A stretch of DNA of 64,000 nucleotides from the NCBI GenBank assembly GCA_005784505.1, contig VCAZ01000039.1, positions 789,501-853,500 of the forward strand, in the 5' to 3' direction. The translations under genes and the position numbers were made by a program. The stretch is from Bagarius yarrelli (lineage: Eukaryota; Chordata; Actinopteri; Siluriformes; Sisoridae). This document shows positions 45,196 to 58,400 of the stretch, piece by piece. Within the stretch, counting starts at the first letter, position 1. The number at the start of each line of letters is the position of its first letter. A model generated the notes under the pieces. It ran no database searches. It worked only from the letters and a program-made list of their open reading frames with translations, and was not told the DNA's origin.

Positions 45196-45924
45196 GTAAG
45201 AGAAAAGCTAATCTAATCACTCAATAATTGAACTGAAATGCTTCATTTACAGATTTAATAAACCTTTAAAAAAATGTAAAATTTTGATATGGAATAAACT
45301 GAAATTTAACAAAGTTATAGGTTTTACAATACATACCGCACATTCACATCAGTCTGAAACAGAAAGTTTAATCGCAGGGACAGTGCAGCACTCAGCTAAT
45401 TTCACCAAGAAGCATTTGCAGTATAATGGCTGTTATTGGCAGACTGATTGAAGCTCTTTCTCTTTCTCTCTTGCTGGGTTTGGTTTGATGGAGGGGAGTT
45501 TTCTGGCAACCCCTCGTGTGTTCTCTTGCTCCATCTTCTTTGTGGTTCTCTGCTGGGTGACACCAGAAACACTGCAGGCCTTTGTCCTTCTTTTCTTTCA
45601 TCATCGATTCCTCCTTGCCTCTCATTCATGCTCACTTCATTTCCACAGCCACACACTTCATTTCCACAGCCACACACTTCCTGTGAGAAGCTTGAGAACA
45701 GCATGAAGCTCGAGAAAGTGTGTTGGCTCGAGACGTTTCCTTCGGGTCTAATTATGAAACAGGAAATGGATTATACAAGGGAATAAAATAGGACGTGGCG
45801 TATTTGCTCTTTGAAAGCATCAGATAACAGATGTGTGCTATTTAGATTCTAATAGAAAATTGTGGTTTAGGTCCTACCAACTCTGGTTTAAATCTGATGC
45901 TGCGTTCAAGTGCTGTCGGACTTT

Positions 45925-46110
45925 GGCAAGGGAAAACTTCCTAAGATGAAGTAGGAAGAAACCTTGAGAGGAACCAGACTCAATAGGTACCCCCGTCCTC
46001 ATTTAGGCGACACTACACGTATTGTAATGGTGGTCAAACAAATGTAAACTGTATACTTGGGTCAGTGGAGCAGAGTGAGTCCCAGTCCATCCTCAAAGCC
46101 CCTACAATCT
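45925..46110 (-). mobile_element. Family D repeat fragment, minus strand
   Basis: It contains aggaagaaaccttgagagga and accagactcaataggtaccc, reverse complement to the region after the linker in family D. Confidence 0.5.
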
Positions 46111-46535
46111 AAGGCAGGGGGCTGGAAAACTGGTCACTGGTACCCCAGGGGCTGGTTAATCCACCACCAAGAGAAAGAGAAGGATAGAAAAAAATGATAT
46201 GATAGTTTATATTATTAAATGTATTGTTATAAAAAAGTTGAGGACTTATTGTGTAGATTGGGGACTCCGGCAAGACCAGCTATGGCAGTATGAATAAAAG
46301 GGAGAGCCAGAAGGTAACACATACATGAGGAATCTCTGGGGCAAAAGCCGGACCGCCATACCACCATCAACAAACCTGAGTGAACGTGTAAGAGTGGAAG
46401 AAACGATAGCATACAAATATCCCAGTTCATCAAACACTCTATATCCATCAGCCCTCCCAGTTCGGCTCCTTTACCTCAAACTTCTGAAGTGGTAACAAGA
46501 CATGTGTCCCCCTGCCTGACTTTGACAACATTAAA

Positions 46536-46537
<2 letters not shown>

Positions 46538-46586
<49 letters not shown>
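46538..46586. repeat. (TA)n microsatellite
   Basis: About 24 TA units adjoining a SINE fragment. A T run of about 24 lies at 46983-47006. Confidence 0.95.
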
Positions 46587-46588
<2 letters not shown>

Positions 46589-46606
46589 TTAGCAGTCTAT
46601 AGTTAG

Positions 46607-46682
46607 ACTGCTAATTGGTTCGATTCCCAGCACCACCAAGCTGAATTGCTCACATGTGTAAAACAGATAAATGTAAGTCGTA
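46607..46682 (+). mobile_element. SINE family B fragment
   Basis: It has ggttcgattcccagcaccac, caagctgaattgctcac and aatgtaagtcg, joined to a preceding (TA)n run. Most of the body is deleted. Confidence 0.6.
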
Positions 46683-47934
46683 ATTATGACCCAAAACGTT
46701 TACCTGGAACCTCCTAGTAGGAAACTTTTTGTATTTACTATAATACACATATTCTGAGTGTGATTTAAACAAATATCAAGCACAACTAATGAATCACTAA
46801 CATAGACTTTTTGTGTAAAAAAAAATAAAATAACCTGATGATTATCAGCCCAAGAAACTGACAGCAGAAGTGGGCGTGGCGCCTGAGGCTAAAACCACGT
46901 GTTTAAAAAGAGCTGGCTTGCCATAACACTTTATGACCACTAGAGGGAGACATTGCAAAGAAAATGAAAAGAGCGTAACTAGATTTTTTTTTTTTTTTTT
47001 TTTTTTAGCTCATGCATGTAAAAACATTTATGTATTAAGGATCTGATACATTAAACTAACTATATTATCAAAAAGGCATTTTAAGGTTTGTGACAGTTGT
47101 TATATTAATGTTATTTCAACAAACAAGTCCTGTTAAAATATTTCCTAACCAATCAAACACTCAGTTATTTTTAGATTATCTTTATCTTTTCGTTGCTCCA
47201 GCAGGAATTTCTCTTCCGCATATAAAGCCATTCTGAATATTTCGATGAATCACTGGTTCTACGGCCAAACCTGGGTGTGTATGTGTGTGCAGTTAAGCTC
47301 GCCTCTGCCCTAAAACTACGGTATTGATCATGTCTTGTTCGGTTGCCATGCCGACCGTCTTATTATCCACATAAACAAGACTTGTTTGTCTTCTGCCTTG
47401 AACTTATACAGACATGGTTTTGGTTAAAAATATCGATTAAAATGTAGTCCAAATGTAAAATTTTTCTTTATCTCTTCTGTTTAACTTTCTTGATGTACAT
47501 CATTCAACTGTTCTTTCGCTCTTTTCTTTTCTCTTTTGTTTAATTTCACTGATCTGTGTGTAATTCATGGCCATCTGGCTCACTGTTGGGAGAAAAAGCC
47601 TACAGCAGATGACCAACACATGCACACACACTCCTAAACAAATTCTAAAGCCTCAACTGAATTATTATAGTTTCTAACAACTATCAATTAATACAGGAGA
47701 GGGTTTTTTTTCCATTAATAGGGGGCGGGTCGGTCTGTAATAGAAAATTACCTAAGCTGGAATGACTACCAGTATAATTGTAAAGTATTCTTTTATAATG
47801 ATTTTTAAAGGATTATGACACCTAATAAGTTAATTGCTTTGTTTGTCGTTTGGTGGTGTGCAGTCGCACCTTCCCGCTCACGATGGAACTTTATGTCGAA
47901 GGTATCGATCTGTTGATGGCTAAACAAATACATT

Positions 47935-48470
47935 AAGGGGGGAAAAATTATTTGATCCCCTGCTGATTTTGTATGTTTGCCCACTGACAAATAAATCATT
48001 AGTGTATAATTTTAATGGTCGGTTTATTCTAACTGTGAGAGACAAAATAACAACAAAAACATCTGGGAAAAAACATTTCGAAATAAAATTATAAATTGAT
48101 TTTGTGTTTTAATGAGGAAAATAACGTATTTGACCCCTTCGCAAAACAAGACTTAGTACTTGGTGGGAAAATAAAAACCCCGGTTGGCAATCACAGAGAG
48201 ATCAGACTTTTCTTGTAGTTGTCCACCAGGTTTTCTCGGGAGGGATTTTGTCCCACACGTCTTTTGCAGGTCCTGTTCAAGTCGTTAAGGTTTTGAGGCT
48301 GATGATTGCCAATTTGAATCTTCAGCTCCTTCCACAGATTTTCCATGAGATAAAGTCTGAAGGTCACTTCAAGATATTAATGTATTTCTTATTGATCCAC
48401 TCCTTTGTTGCCTTGGACGCGTGTTTTGGGTCATTGTCATGCTGAAAAACTCATCAACAACTCATTTTTA
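47935..48470 (-). mobile_element. Truncated Tc1/mariner element
   Basis: The left end (aaaaattatttgatcccctg) looks like the terminal region of a fish Tc1-like element. On the minus strand, 48180-48470 decodes in broken frames to the C-terminal part of a Tc1 transposase (similar to ENLWKELKIQIGNHQPQ, preceded by a KEWI-type stretch). The N-terminal half and the other terminal repeat are absent, and frames are interrupted by stops. Confidence 0.75.
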
Positions 48471-48607
48471 CCCCTCCTGGCTAGACTGTACATGGCCAAC
48501 CTTCTTTATCAACTAATATGGTACTGATATGATATATATATATATTTAAAATTACATTTATAAACTACATCTCTGGCATTGTTTATAGTCCAAGTCCAAA
48601 CGTGGAG

Positions 48608-48905
48608 GTATCTGGACCCTGGTGGTGCAGCTAGAGCGAAGAGAGTCAGGGGCCTTGCTCAGGGGCCCACTATTGTCAACTTGGCAATTGTGGGGCTTGA
48701 ATTTGATTCTCCAGGAACAACACAGAGGCTTGAATCGAGCCATTAGTGTATAAATGAATGATCAATCACAGGATGTATAATCTGTTTTCCCCGTTGATGT
48801 GGAGTATTAAGGTGGAAGTGGTGACACAGTGGTTGAGCTAATTAGAAGACCGCGATCAGCACCACCAATTTGTGAACACACCATTCAATTGGCGATTTGG
48901 GACAC
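48608..48905. mobile_element. Two degraded SINE family B fragments in opposite orientation
   Basis: The first (about 48608-48740, minus) contains ggggccttgctcaggggccc and a reversed B-box region. The second (about 48808-48875, plus) contains gtggtgacacagtggttgag and cagcaccacc. Both are heavily diverged. Confidence 0.5.
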
Positions 48906-50123
48906 ACCACCTTCTGATAAACAATTTTATTTTTCAATGTTAAAATACTCTAAAAATTGTTAATAATAGTTCTAGCCACAGAACTAAAGTCTAACACCCC
49001 CTTTCCAACTCGCACCGTCTTTTCAAAGCTTTCCGTCGAGCCCCTTTATCCAACTGCTTGTGTACACACACCGGGCAATAGTAAAAAGATAATAGAGAAG
49101 ATAAAAGTAGCAGAGATTTAGTTTGTAGTTAAATATTTCCAGACTAAGTTTGTGGGCGAGGTTAGCGAGGAACTGCGTGGTAAAATTAAAGGGCCACTGT
49201 TAACATATGTTAGCCTAATTTATCGTCAGCAGTTCCTTTTGGTCAGCTGATCCTGTCGTCCTGTTCAAAACTTTAAAGAATATTTATAAAGACATTACTT
49301 CCTCTTTTTTTCGGAGAAGGTTCCTGATTGGTTAACACGGTTAACTTTTTTTTTTTTTAGAAGCGATTACGCTGCATGTTTAGTCTAACTCGGAACAGAC
49401 TAAACATGATCATTTGCTAACGTAGAAGCTGAAATTGCACACAACAGTAATGAACAGAAAATAAAGCCCGTGCTTGTGGGGCAGGGACATGTTTAGAGGT
49501 GAGGTGTATTAATATTAAGGGAGTCTAAAACCTGCATTCACCTTCCCGCTTCGCATCATCTATATTGATTTTAGGGTGTTCTTGAATATTCACACAGCAG
49601 CTTCAAAAGTAAGCAGGGGCGGGTCTGCCATTTTATCCATAGTGGGGTTTAACCCTTGCTATTGTTAGCCACCATCTGACTATTATCCTCAAGCAGTATT
49701 ACTGTTAGCTAGCTAATCGCAAAAAACACTGTTGTGTATTCGAAACACGCAATTTTTTTTTCAGTTTGTAAGGAGTGATGATGATTATTAACTAAAGTTT
49801 GGAGAATTCATTCTTCTCTTAACTTGTTACCTCATCACCAAACAATAATGCGAGACAACCAACATATGTTACGAAACTTTTTATGACGGGGATTTTTTTT
49901 TTCCTGACATCGTATCCGGCTGACATAGAGCACAAGCCAGTGTACTTCTAACAAAGGGTTGCCATGTATGCGCAGGATTATTTATATTTTAAAAGGTAAA
50001 AATTATACTTCTAATTAATATAGTTGCGGTTTGATAGCTGATGATTTTAGGGGGGGCTAAAATGACAGACGGGGGCTAAAACCCTTTAAAACAATTAAAG
50101 TAAATTGTGTTAACAATTCCGTT

Positions 50124-50282
50124 TACAGCATTTGGCAGACACTCTTATACAGATATATCTTTGCAATTGGGGGTTAAGAGCCTTGTTCAGGGGCGGCTTG
50201 TTGGTGCTGGAATTAAACCCAAGTCTTTCTGGTATCAGTCCAACACCTTAACCAATAAGCCACCACTTTCTGGTCTAGAACC
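50124..50282 (-). mobile_element. SINE family B, minus strand, internal deletions
   Basis: It begins gtttacagcatttggcagac, includes gggggttaagagccttgttc, and ends with the reversed head ccttaaccaataagccaccac. Confidence 0.72.
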
Positions 50283-51654
50283 GCCCCTGACAGTATGATA
50301 TCTTGAATCTATATTGCAAGTATAAAATGTAGCAACACTGCTAGAATAACCGTTTCACACACACACACAGTTATTACGTTCAGGCGTGCCATTGACACAG
50401 GGGACAGAGGGGTCTACAGTTCAGCAAAAACAGCAATCGACCCTCACACTTTTGAAAAGGGAAATTAGCCTCCCCTGCACTATTCGCTAACTAAAACTAC
50501 AGACAACGAACATCATTACATAATTACAGAGAATAACATAACATAATTAAATACCATTTGATCGTCTCTGTTTGGATCATGAGGTTATGGTAACCTGTGG
50601 TAACTTTTCTACATTTAGCTTTATAACACATAATAATCCAATGTAATTATTAACGACTATTAACCCAAATAGTGTAAAATAACAGAATTAAAGGTTTTCA
50701 AAGGAGCATTGTGAGACATCCCATATAAAAGGCTGGTCTACAGATTTGGAGCTGAAATTTCGCTCATTCCTATGTTATCTCCCTTACTTCATATTGTAAT
50801 AATAATCAGTACTATTCGATTAATGACCAGGCTGCAGGCAAGTTTTATACATGATGGTGGTCCAACGGTGAGACTGAAGTGGTGGTCCGATTATCTGGAA
50901 ATCTGATCCGACTATCTGAGCTTCTCTAAGCTTTTGCTTATAGTCCCTTCCGCCTTTGAAAATGTCTCCTGCGCCTCTGATTATGTTAATGAAATACAAC
51001 CAGTGCTTCCTAATCAGATCAGTGTTTGAATTAATCATGAATTAATGGCGTCAAATCTTGATGAAATATTAATATCCTTTCAAACATCCTCTCCTGCACT
51101 CAAGGCTTTCTTTTGAATGAGCACTTGAATAGAAATCTAATATGCCGTGTGTGTGTGTGTGTGTGGGTGGGTGTCTTACTGCATTCAGAATTAGTTATGG
51201 GTAGCGCTGTAACGGTTACCATTTCTTTGTAAATAGTTTTATCTACACTAAAAGACTATGCTAATTTCCAGTACCCGAAACAGGTTTGAGCGTGTAGCTA
51301 TCCAGCTAATTCATTTCGCTACTTGGAAAAAGAAAAAGAAACCTTCATTTCGTATTCCAAAAAGAAGCAAGTGATGACAAGGAGTTATGTTGCTATTTGC
51401 AGCAGGAGACAGTTTATGCCAGCGATCACCTGTTTGCTTGATGGTGGAACAAGGAAGCCAGATTTGTTCTTTTGCCCACGGTTGCTAAATAGTACCTAGA
51501 TTTTTGCTTAACGGGCGAAACGAGCACACCGTCTGAACGTGTGTTTAATGCGACTAGAAACATGCTAACACCACTGAGGTCCCTCCTTAAACTATTATAT
51601 TTAATACTGTTTTATCTTTAATAGGGTTCTAGTGGTGTCCTCTACCAGAAACTA

Positions 51655-51910
51655 AAAATTCTTTGCCATGTTATGTATAGAAGATGTTTAACAATAGACA
51701 TTGTCTCGAAGCAGCTTTACAAAAAACTGAATTAGAAAGAATTGCAGATGTAAAGTTCATATTTATCCCCAATGAGCAACCTTAAGAGGAACCAGACTCA
51801 TGGAGGAACCCAAACCCGGCATGTCCTTGGCATATATCGGCTGGATTTCAACCCCTATCTGCCTTAACTGACTTACCAGATCCCATCCTGGGTGACACCA
51901 GAGTGTGATT
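51655..51910 (-). mobile_element. Family D repeat, minus strand fragment
   Basis: It contains tttaacaatagacattgtct, cgaagcagctttac and ttaagaggaaccagactcat, the reverse complement of parts of the family D unit. The far end was not determined. Confidence 0.55.
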
Positions 51911-52180
51911 ATTAATGAAATGCACTTACCACACGGAAGTCTTCAGATTCGTTATCCTAAATATTTGCCAGAGTTTTACACATTGAAACAGAACGGTTTA
52001 TGAACCAGTTGATCCTGAACAAATACTGGCAGTATGTCTAAGGTATAGAGACACACACCCCAAACATGTATCGGAAATGTGCTTCCCAGGCATTGAAACA
52101 ATCGTACAGTAGGCTACAGCAGTGGTTCACCATTCTGGATTTTGGTTTTTACTTGTACGGTGGCTCTAGGTTGTCTAAAC

Positions 52181-52181
<1 letters not shown>

Positions 52182-52217
<36 letters not shown>
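52182..52217. repeat. Homopolymer of 36 C
   Basis: An uninterrupted run of C between taaaca and aaatg. A poly-Gly ORF on the minus strand is an artefact. The exact length may be uncertain in any sequencing technology. Confidence 0.95.
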
Positions 52218-52219
<2 letters not shown>

Positions 52220-52559
52220 ATGTTTTCTACAGATGCTAAAAAACCCGGTTTAAACTTTTTTCTATGACTGCCGAAATTATGTAGGCAGTGTGTAAGTGTG
52301 CTGGGCACAATGGGAGTAATTTGACCTACTGTAAACTTTTGAAGTCCAACTGTTTAGTGTTTTAGTATTTATTGCAAAACAATTAGAAATCACAACAATT
52401 GTCTGATCAATGAATCGACCACTAAACCTCCTGGTTCTATGATTTTAACAGTCCATTTTAACGTGTGTTATTGGTGGTGTTTCCAGGTTCCGGTTGACCT
52501 GACTATTGCAGCCTGATAATCCATTAACAGATTTGAATAATACAAATGTGTGTATTATT

Positions 52560-53130
52560 TGTAGGCCAGGTTAAAGATGTGTTTTTAAAAGTTTAGGTGC
52601 TAGATAAGAGAAGGATCTTCCACCTGCAGTTGATTTAGTTATTCTAGGTATAATCAAATTGCCTGAGTCATGAGAGCGGACGTGGGGGACTATAATAGGA
52701 TAGGAGGTCAGTCAGGTACCGAGGTGCTAAACCATTTAGGACTTTATAAGTAATTACCAAGATTTTAAAATCTAACCAATAAGGCAGTTCCTCTTGTCTT
52801 CTAAGCGGCCATCCGGACAAGACCACAAAAACTTTGCTGCAGCATGGGTAGCCTATTTATCTGGTCAGAGGAGAAGTGCCCCCCCCTTCCCGACTAAGCC
52901 TGGTTTTCCCAAGGTTATTTTCTCCATTTTGTCACCGATGGAGTTTTGGTTCCTTGCCGCCGTCGCCTCTGGCTTGCTTAGTTGGGGACTCTAAATTTAT
53001 GGATATCAGTATAACTGACTGTTCTAATGAATGTTTAATATTGTTGTTTCTGAAGAATTTCTGTAAAGCTGCTTTGAAACCATCCTGATTGTTAAAAGTG
53101 CTATATAAATAAATTGACTTGACATTGTGA
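52560..53130 (+). mobile_element. Family D repeat, plus strand, with preserved tail
   Basis: It includes gcctgagtcatgagagcgga, ggtgctaaaccatttaggac, ttccttgccgccgtcgcctc and the end tgctatataaataaattgac. The tail is typical of fish non-LTR/SINE 3' ends. The 66-70 aa ORFs inside are not genes. Confidence 0.62.
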
Positions 53131-54508
53131 CATCAAGACACCTAACCATTGATCAACAGAACCTGGCCATTGTGAGGCTTCAAATGGGATGTTCTCAGAC
53201 GGAAGTTGCCTTTAAATAAAAGAAAAAAAACCCCAAAAAAACGCAATATAATGTTAACGGGATGCAGGAAAAGTAAACACATTGGTATGATGTAAGCAGC
53301 ACAGCTCCAACCAATAAAATCAGTGATGGAATATAATCAGGGATTGACAGTAATTTGTCATATTGGCAGTACAGATCGGCTCACAAATAAAATTCTGCCT
53401 AGGGCCCCCTTAGACTTGGATCAGCCCTGCATTTAGCTACTAGAACATTTCCTAATCTAAAATCCTAACAATCCCAGAAGCCTCATCTGGCGCGGAGTCA
53501 GTTTAACATGCTGTGGAATGTTGGCGGGATTTCTACGACAGCGGGCAAGCGTCCTTCTTTCTGACACCGACCGGCTGCTCTGAGCCTTCGCCAAGCCACA
53601 CACGCCAGGATACATCACCATGACAGCACGGTGTTTATTTATTTCATTACTTTTATAGGCCCTAATGAGCACTTCTGGCGTTTAGCTCAAAGGTGTTGTT
53701 TTTGTGGCGCTTTCGGGTTCTAGTAATTGTATGTGTTTGTGTGTTCATTTCCTTTCCATTGTACTGTCTGAACCACACAGCAGCCTGGACGTCACTGATA
53801 TCTCTGCTAGACTAAGCTACTTCATTGACCTTGATTCGCTGTGTCCACAAACGTTTGGCCACGTATTTAAATTCTGCAGAGATCCTGCAAGCATGATATG
53901 AGCTATCATAAAATATTGAATTTTTCTAGTCTAGTAAGGTAACCCACCCGCTGTATTGGGTTCTAGGTTATAGATGGAACCCGGGCATGAGCTTTGTTTT
54001 ATGAGCAGCTGGTTATCGGTGTCGATTTGCAGCTCGCTTATTGTAGCACAGCTGATTATTGTGTTCTGACTATAATCACATTTCTAACGCTTGGCCAGGT
54101 CTGAGGACCACATGTTGTACAACTCCTTTTGTGGTTCATGCTACCATACATTACCATCAGCACACACCAGACATCCACCCAATTACAGACACTCACAGTG
54201 TCATGGTGTCAAATCCTATTTCCCCTAATGCAACTTCCTCTTTGAATAAAATGTGTCGCCAGACTGCTCCCACCACTTCCCTTACTTTCTCCTGCACACC
54301 CTTCCGTTCCTTCTCTCTAAATCTCTCCTCAAAATGTAGAGGTGAATGATTAGCCTCACTACGTTACCATGGTGATCGGACCAATTTGCTCATGAATTGC
54401 GAGGTCCCTGTGACGTCACCCGTCAATCTCCGTAAGCAATGGAGGATGGGAGGAAGTAGACGGGAAAAGTAGGGCTAATTGAGCATGCAATGTGTTTCTT
54501 TTAGTGCA

Positions 54509-56352
54509 TACACACACACACACACACACACACATACTCGCGCTTATGCACACGAAGAAAAACTTTCTCTCTGATAAAAGCTCGATCTGATTTCTCGCCC
54601 TCATTCCATCTATTAGCCTCTCCCCCACTATCGTCCTGCCACACATGTCCTGCCCTTTCTCATTCTCTCACTTCTCTCCCTCGCTGTCATTAGTTGCCAT
54701 GGAGACACCTCTCTGGCATTATGCGTCCTTTTGAAAAGACCAGAATGGGAGGAGGGGGGCAAGTTTTCAGGGCTGGACCAATTGTTCGTATAGGGGGGTG
54801 GGCGGAGAAAAGGAGCAAGGCAAGCGGGGAGGAGGAAAGTAGTCAGGATGGAGAACGTGTGCGTGTGTGAGTGAGTGTAAAGTACAAGCTACATGAGAGA
54901 GTATGAACACTTAGCTTGTACACTCATGGACAAGTTTTGGTGATTGAGTTTGGCTAAGTGTGTGTATGAATAAGAGCGTGTGTGCACGTGCGTGCTACGG
55001 GGACGGGAGTAACTTCCAGTGGAAAAGGGAAGCAGGTGGCGAAAAAAAACGGATCTGAGCTGGTGAGTTTTTTGCTACTGCCTAATAGTGCGTGTGTGCG
55101 TGTGTGCGTGTGTGTGTGTGTAAAATCAAGGCTTTAACACTCATACTAATTACATGTACGTATCCAGTTTGGTAACTTTTACATCATGAAATTCCTGTTT
55201 TTTGGAAAACAATTAAATTTTACAAGGACGTTTCATTTCCTTAACACATATTTCAGATTTTTTTTTGTCAGTTATAATAGAATTTTGAGTGTCTAAAGCT
55301 CTGCTGGTTAAACCTGCCCCAGGGTGTAAACTGCCACGTTTTTTATCTAGGTGCAAACAGGTCATGCTAACATTTGAGCAGTATTTATGGTACCTACATG
55401 TCAACACACAGACTGTGTCAAATTTCACACGAGTCTCATTACCACCCCAGACAACCGTGCGGTCCCTGCTCTCAGACATCATCTGGTGGCGCTGTAGTGA
55501 CAGGGTGTTGTGTGGTAGGAATACGGCTTGAGATGGAACCAGTGCGAGTGTCGTCCCCTATGCCAGCCATTTCCATAGCAACCCGGCACCGGCTGTCTAA
55601 GCTTTAGTACGTCCATGTAGATTTAAGTAATTTCTGGCAAAATATTTTTTACTACTTTAGGCTACTCACATTTTATTTCAATTATTAAGCAGGTTTTTTG
55701 TTACTGGTGCGTTTGTGTGTGTGCGTGCGTGTGTGTGTGTGTATTAATAAACAACAGAGATTTACCCAAAGAGAGAGGGCAGAGCAGAGTTGTCATGGTA
55801 ACAATCACCCCTATGCTAACTCAGTCTGGGGTCTGAACTTTCCCCTTCAAATACCAAGTGATGTCATGGCTCTTTGTGTGTGTTTGTGTGTGTGTGCATG
55901 CGTTTATATCCTGGTGGCCGCAAATATTCCTAGAATAATAGCAGTTCTTAACAGTTTTGACCTTGTGGGGACATTTAAGCTGGTCCTCATGAGGAAAACT
56001 ACTTGTTAATGAAAACATCTGGACCCTTAAAGCCTCCAGAGGTTTCTTTCCGTTCGTTTGTTAGTTTAGGTTAAGGTTAGTTTCAGATGTAGCACAGCAC
56101 TAATGAATACGAGAAGGGAAACCTATATTAACCTATATTACCGTTTAGATTTGTAGCAGCATTAAAGGTGCCTACCTGACGGCATAAAACACCCTGTAAC
56201 CTGCTGGGCCTCACTCTTTGATCTCGCTCTCCGTGACACACACACAGGCGCACACAGATACACACACAGAAAAAAAACCCCACGACAGCACATGGCTTTG
56301 GGGGGAAAAAAAGAAGCAGGGTTCTTTGATACTTACTCACTTACTTACTTAC

Positions 56353-56383
<31 letters not shown>

Positions 56384-56505
56384 CCTGTATAAACAGGTCA
56401 TGTTCACTTAAGTTATTTAAAATTGCTATGTGCAATGGGCTATAATGGGCTATAATGGCCACTGTAATACTAAGAACACTAAAACTGAAAAGAAAACACC
56501 AGAAA

Positions 56506-56545
<40 letters not shown>
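54509..56545. repeat. CA/TG microsatellites: 54509-54535, 55090-55122, 55707-55742, 56356-56383, 56508-56545
   Basis: Dinucleotide runs at the stated positions. Between 55840 and 56040 there is also the ccttgtggggaca / ggtcctcatgagg motif of the common fish repeat seen near 41.8-42.1 kb. Other sequence is unassigned. Confidence 0.85.
54720..55062 (+). promoter_or_regulatory. Possible alternative promoter/first exon
   Basis: This is a locally G-rich stretch (gtggGCGGAG-like boxes near 54798-54810, ggagcaaggcaagcggggag) without interspersed repeats. It ends in gatctgagctg followed by gtgagt at 55063, a good donor. It could be an alternative leader exon of the gene whose candidate first exon is at 38.8 kb. 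This is a weak inference. Confidence 0.15.
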
Positions 56546-56550
<5 letters not shown>

Positions 56551-57610
56551 CCTTTCTTTGAAATGCTTTTTTTATTATAGTACGTGGTGGCGGGTGGTGC
56601 ATTCGGTACCTGGGCCTTCAGTGGGGACTGATACACCTCTTAATACCACCACTATCACATCGCAATTATAGAAACTGTTAATACTTTACAAAAACGCAAT
56701 ATAACACGGCATGGAATTACAGACAGATAGACATTTCACGTACTGAGGATTTTTATTTAAGCAAGAAACCCTGTTAAGACTCCAAACCTCTTCAATACTT
56801 ACATCATCTGGAGCAGTTCAGAATTGTTTATCTAATAGTTGATCAGAATCCATGTTAAATATCTATATAAGACTAGAATTATCTGAATATATTGATATAA
56901 ATTATCTAAAATGATCTTAAAAAATCATTAAATATTAAATAAAACATATATATACAATTAAAGACTGTAAGCCAGCGTTACCGGTTGCAGCACTGGTTTT
57001 CACTCTTTCCCAGGATGAGATGAGCTGAGTTATGTTCATGTTCTTCGGGTTAGCCGACCTCTTCCGTTCGTGTTCTCTGGAAAAGTCGTTTCTTTTCTGT
57101 TAATGTAGTCTTTCGTTGTGCCATTGTGGGCGTAAACATTCTCTGGAAAAGTCTGCCTTAAAAAATATTTTTAAGTAGTGTTAATGTATGTTCTTTTTCC
57201 TCTGTCAGCCATTGTGGGCGTAAACATTCTAATTCAACTGTACAAACATGTTTTGCTAACCTGTGCTAGGCTGTAAGAATTTACTTTGATCAACCAATCA
57301 GGAAAAATGCTGATGAATTTAGGTTATAAATGTAGGTCAGCTTCTGATAGTGTTTAGAACTGCAGAGAAGGACTTGCTGGTCCTAACTGCACACCACTGA
57401 CAGTATGGAAACTGTCGTGTGTGTGTGTGTGAGAAAGAAAGAGGAAGTTCCCACTGGGTAACAGAAATAATTGGAACAGTACTGCCTGGAGTGAATTTAA
57501 ATGGAGTAATGAGTGTGTGTGTATATGTGTGTGTGCTGTACGAAATAATATAGTGTATGTAGGTGTGTGTTGTTCACCTACAGTTAGAATCCCTGTAGCT
57601 TCTGTTATAA

Positions 57611-58100
57611 CTACACTGTATAGCCAAAGGTTTGTGAATACCGGCGCTCCGTCTTTGTCTTCTCTACTTTAAATTGTTGCAAGTACAAAGTTGTCTTGAA
57701 TGACTTTCTATGTTGTAGCATTTTATTTTTTTTTCTTACTGGAACTAAGAGACCCAAACACTGTTCCAGCATGACAATAAACAAAGCCTGTAAATTGTAT
57801 GAAGACAATAAGTGAGTGTCCTGTACGAGTCCTGACTCTGACTCAACCTCACTGAGTACCTTTGAGATGAGTTGGAACACCGACTGAACCCCAGACCTCC
57901 TCACCTCAACATTAGTGTCGGATCTCGCTAATACTATTGTAGTAGCTACGGGATGCTTCATGATCCAATGGAAAGTCTTTCCAGGAGTGTGGAGGTTGTA
58001 GGTGGACAAGTAAGATCTGGAATTTGGGATTTTTTTAGAAAACAGGTTTAATGTGTGTTCCAGTAATTTGGTTGACATAGTGTCGCTTTTTGGCGCTTGG
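57611..58100 (+). mobile_element. Tc1-like relic, family 1
   Basis: It begins acactgtatagccaaaggtt, the terminal sequence typical of a widespread fish Tc1-type element. Degraded transposase coding follows, e.g. ttccagcatgacaataaac, then tttgagatgagttggaacac and gactgaaccccagacctcc. Many indels; not functional. Confidence 0.72.
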
Positions 58101-58400
58101 TCACATTTCATATCTGAGTCACCCCTGACACGACTTCTGACACAAGATCTTTTTGGGCAGACACACTTATTTCGAGTCATCTTTCTAAATTGTGCTTCAT
58201 TTACATAATTATACTTGCAATGGTAGATGACTAAGCATCTCTTGTGAGGTGTTCCCGGACTGTATTGGTCAGTATCTATAAAAAGTAATTCAATGAAGGA
58301 ACAGCGGTGAACTAGTGACAGGTTTATAGGTGGCCAAGGCTCACTGATGCACATAGGGAGGGAAAACTTGTCCATGTGGTCCAACTAACAGTCTTTAGCT

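Larger units (their letters stand above)
38908..54700. other. Region without recognised exons (intron or intergenic)
   Basis: Apart from the repeats listed separately, I see no conserved coding sequence here. Stretches with nothing recognised include 38908-39590, 40240-40680, 43200-43930, 45200-45920, 46690-47930, 48910-50120, 50290-51650 and 53135-54500. The many ORFs of 60-110 aa lie in both strands without family resemblance. Confidence 0.6.

Noticed and set aside
43852..45220. Two long minus-strand ORFs (348 and 430 aa) that look like a repetitive Pro/His/Ser/Thr protein
   Set aside because: They run entirely through a 28-bp minisatellite. Overlapping frames encode the same 28-residue period shifted, which is expected from a stop-free repeat and not from a gene.
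57611..58384. 257-aa minus-strand ORF
   Set aside because: Its left part is antisense to a Tc1 relic that reads on the plus strand, and the protein shows no recognisable domain. Considered a chance ORF.
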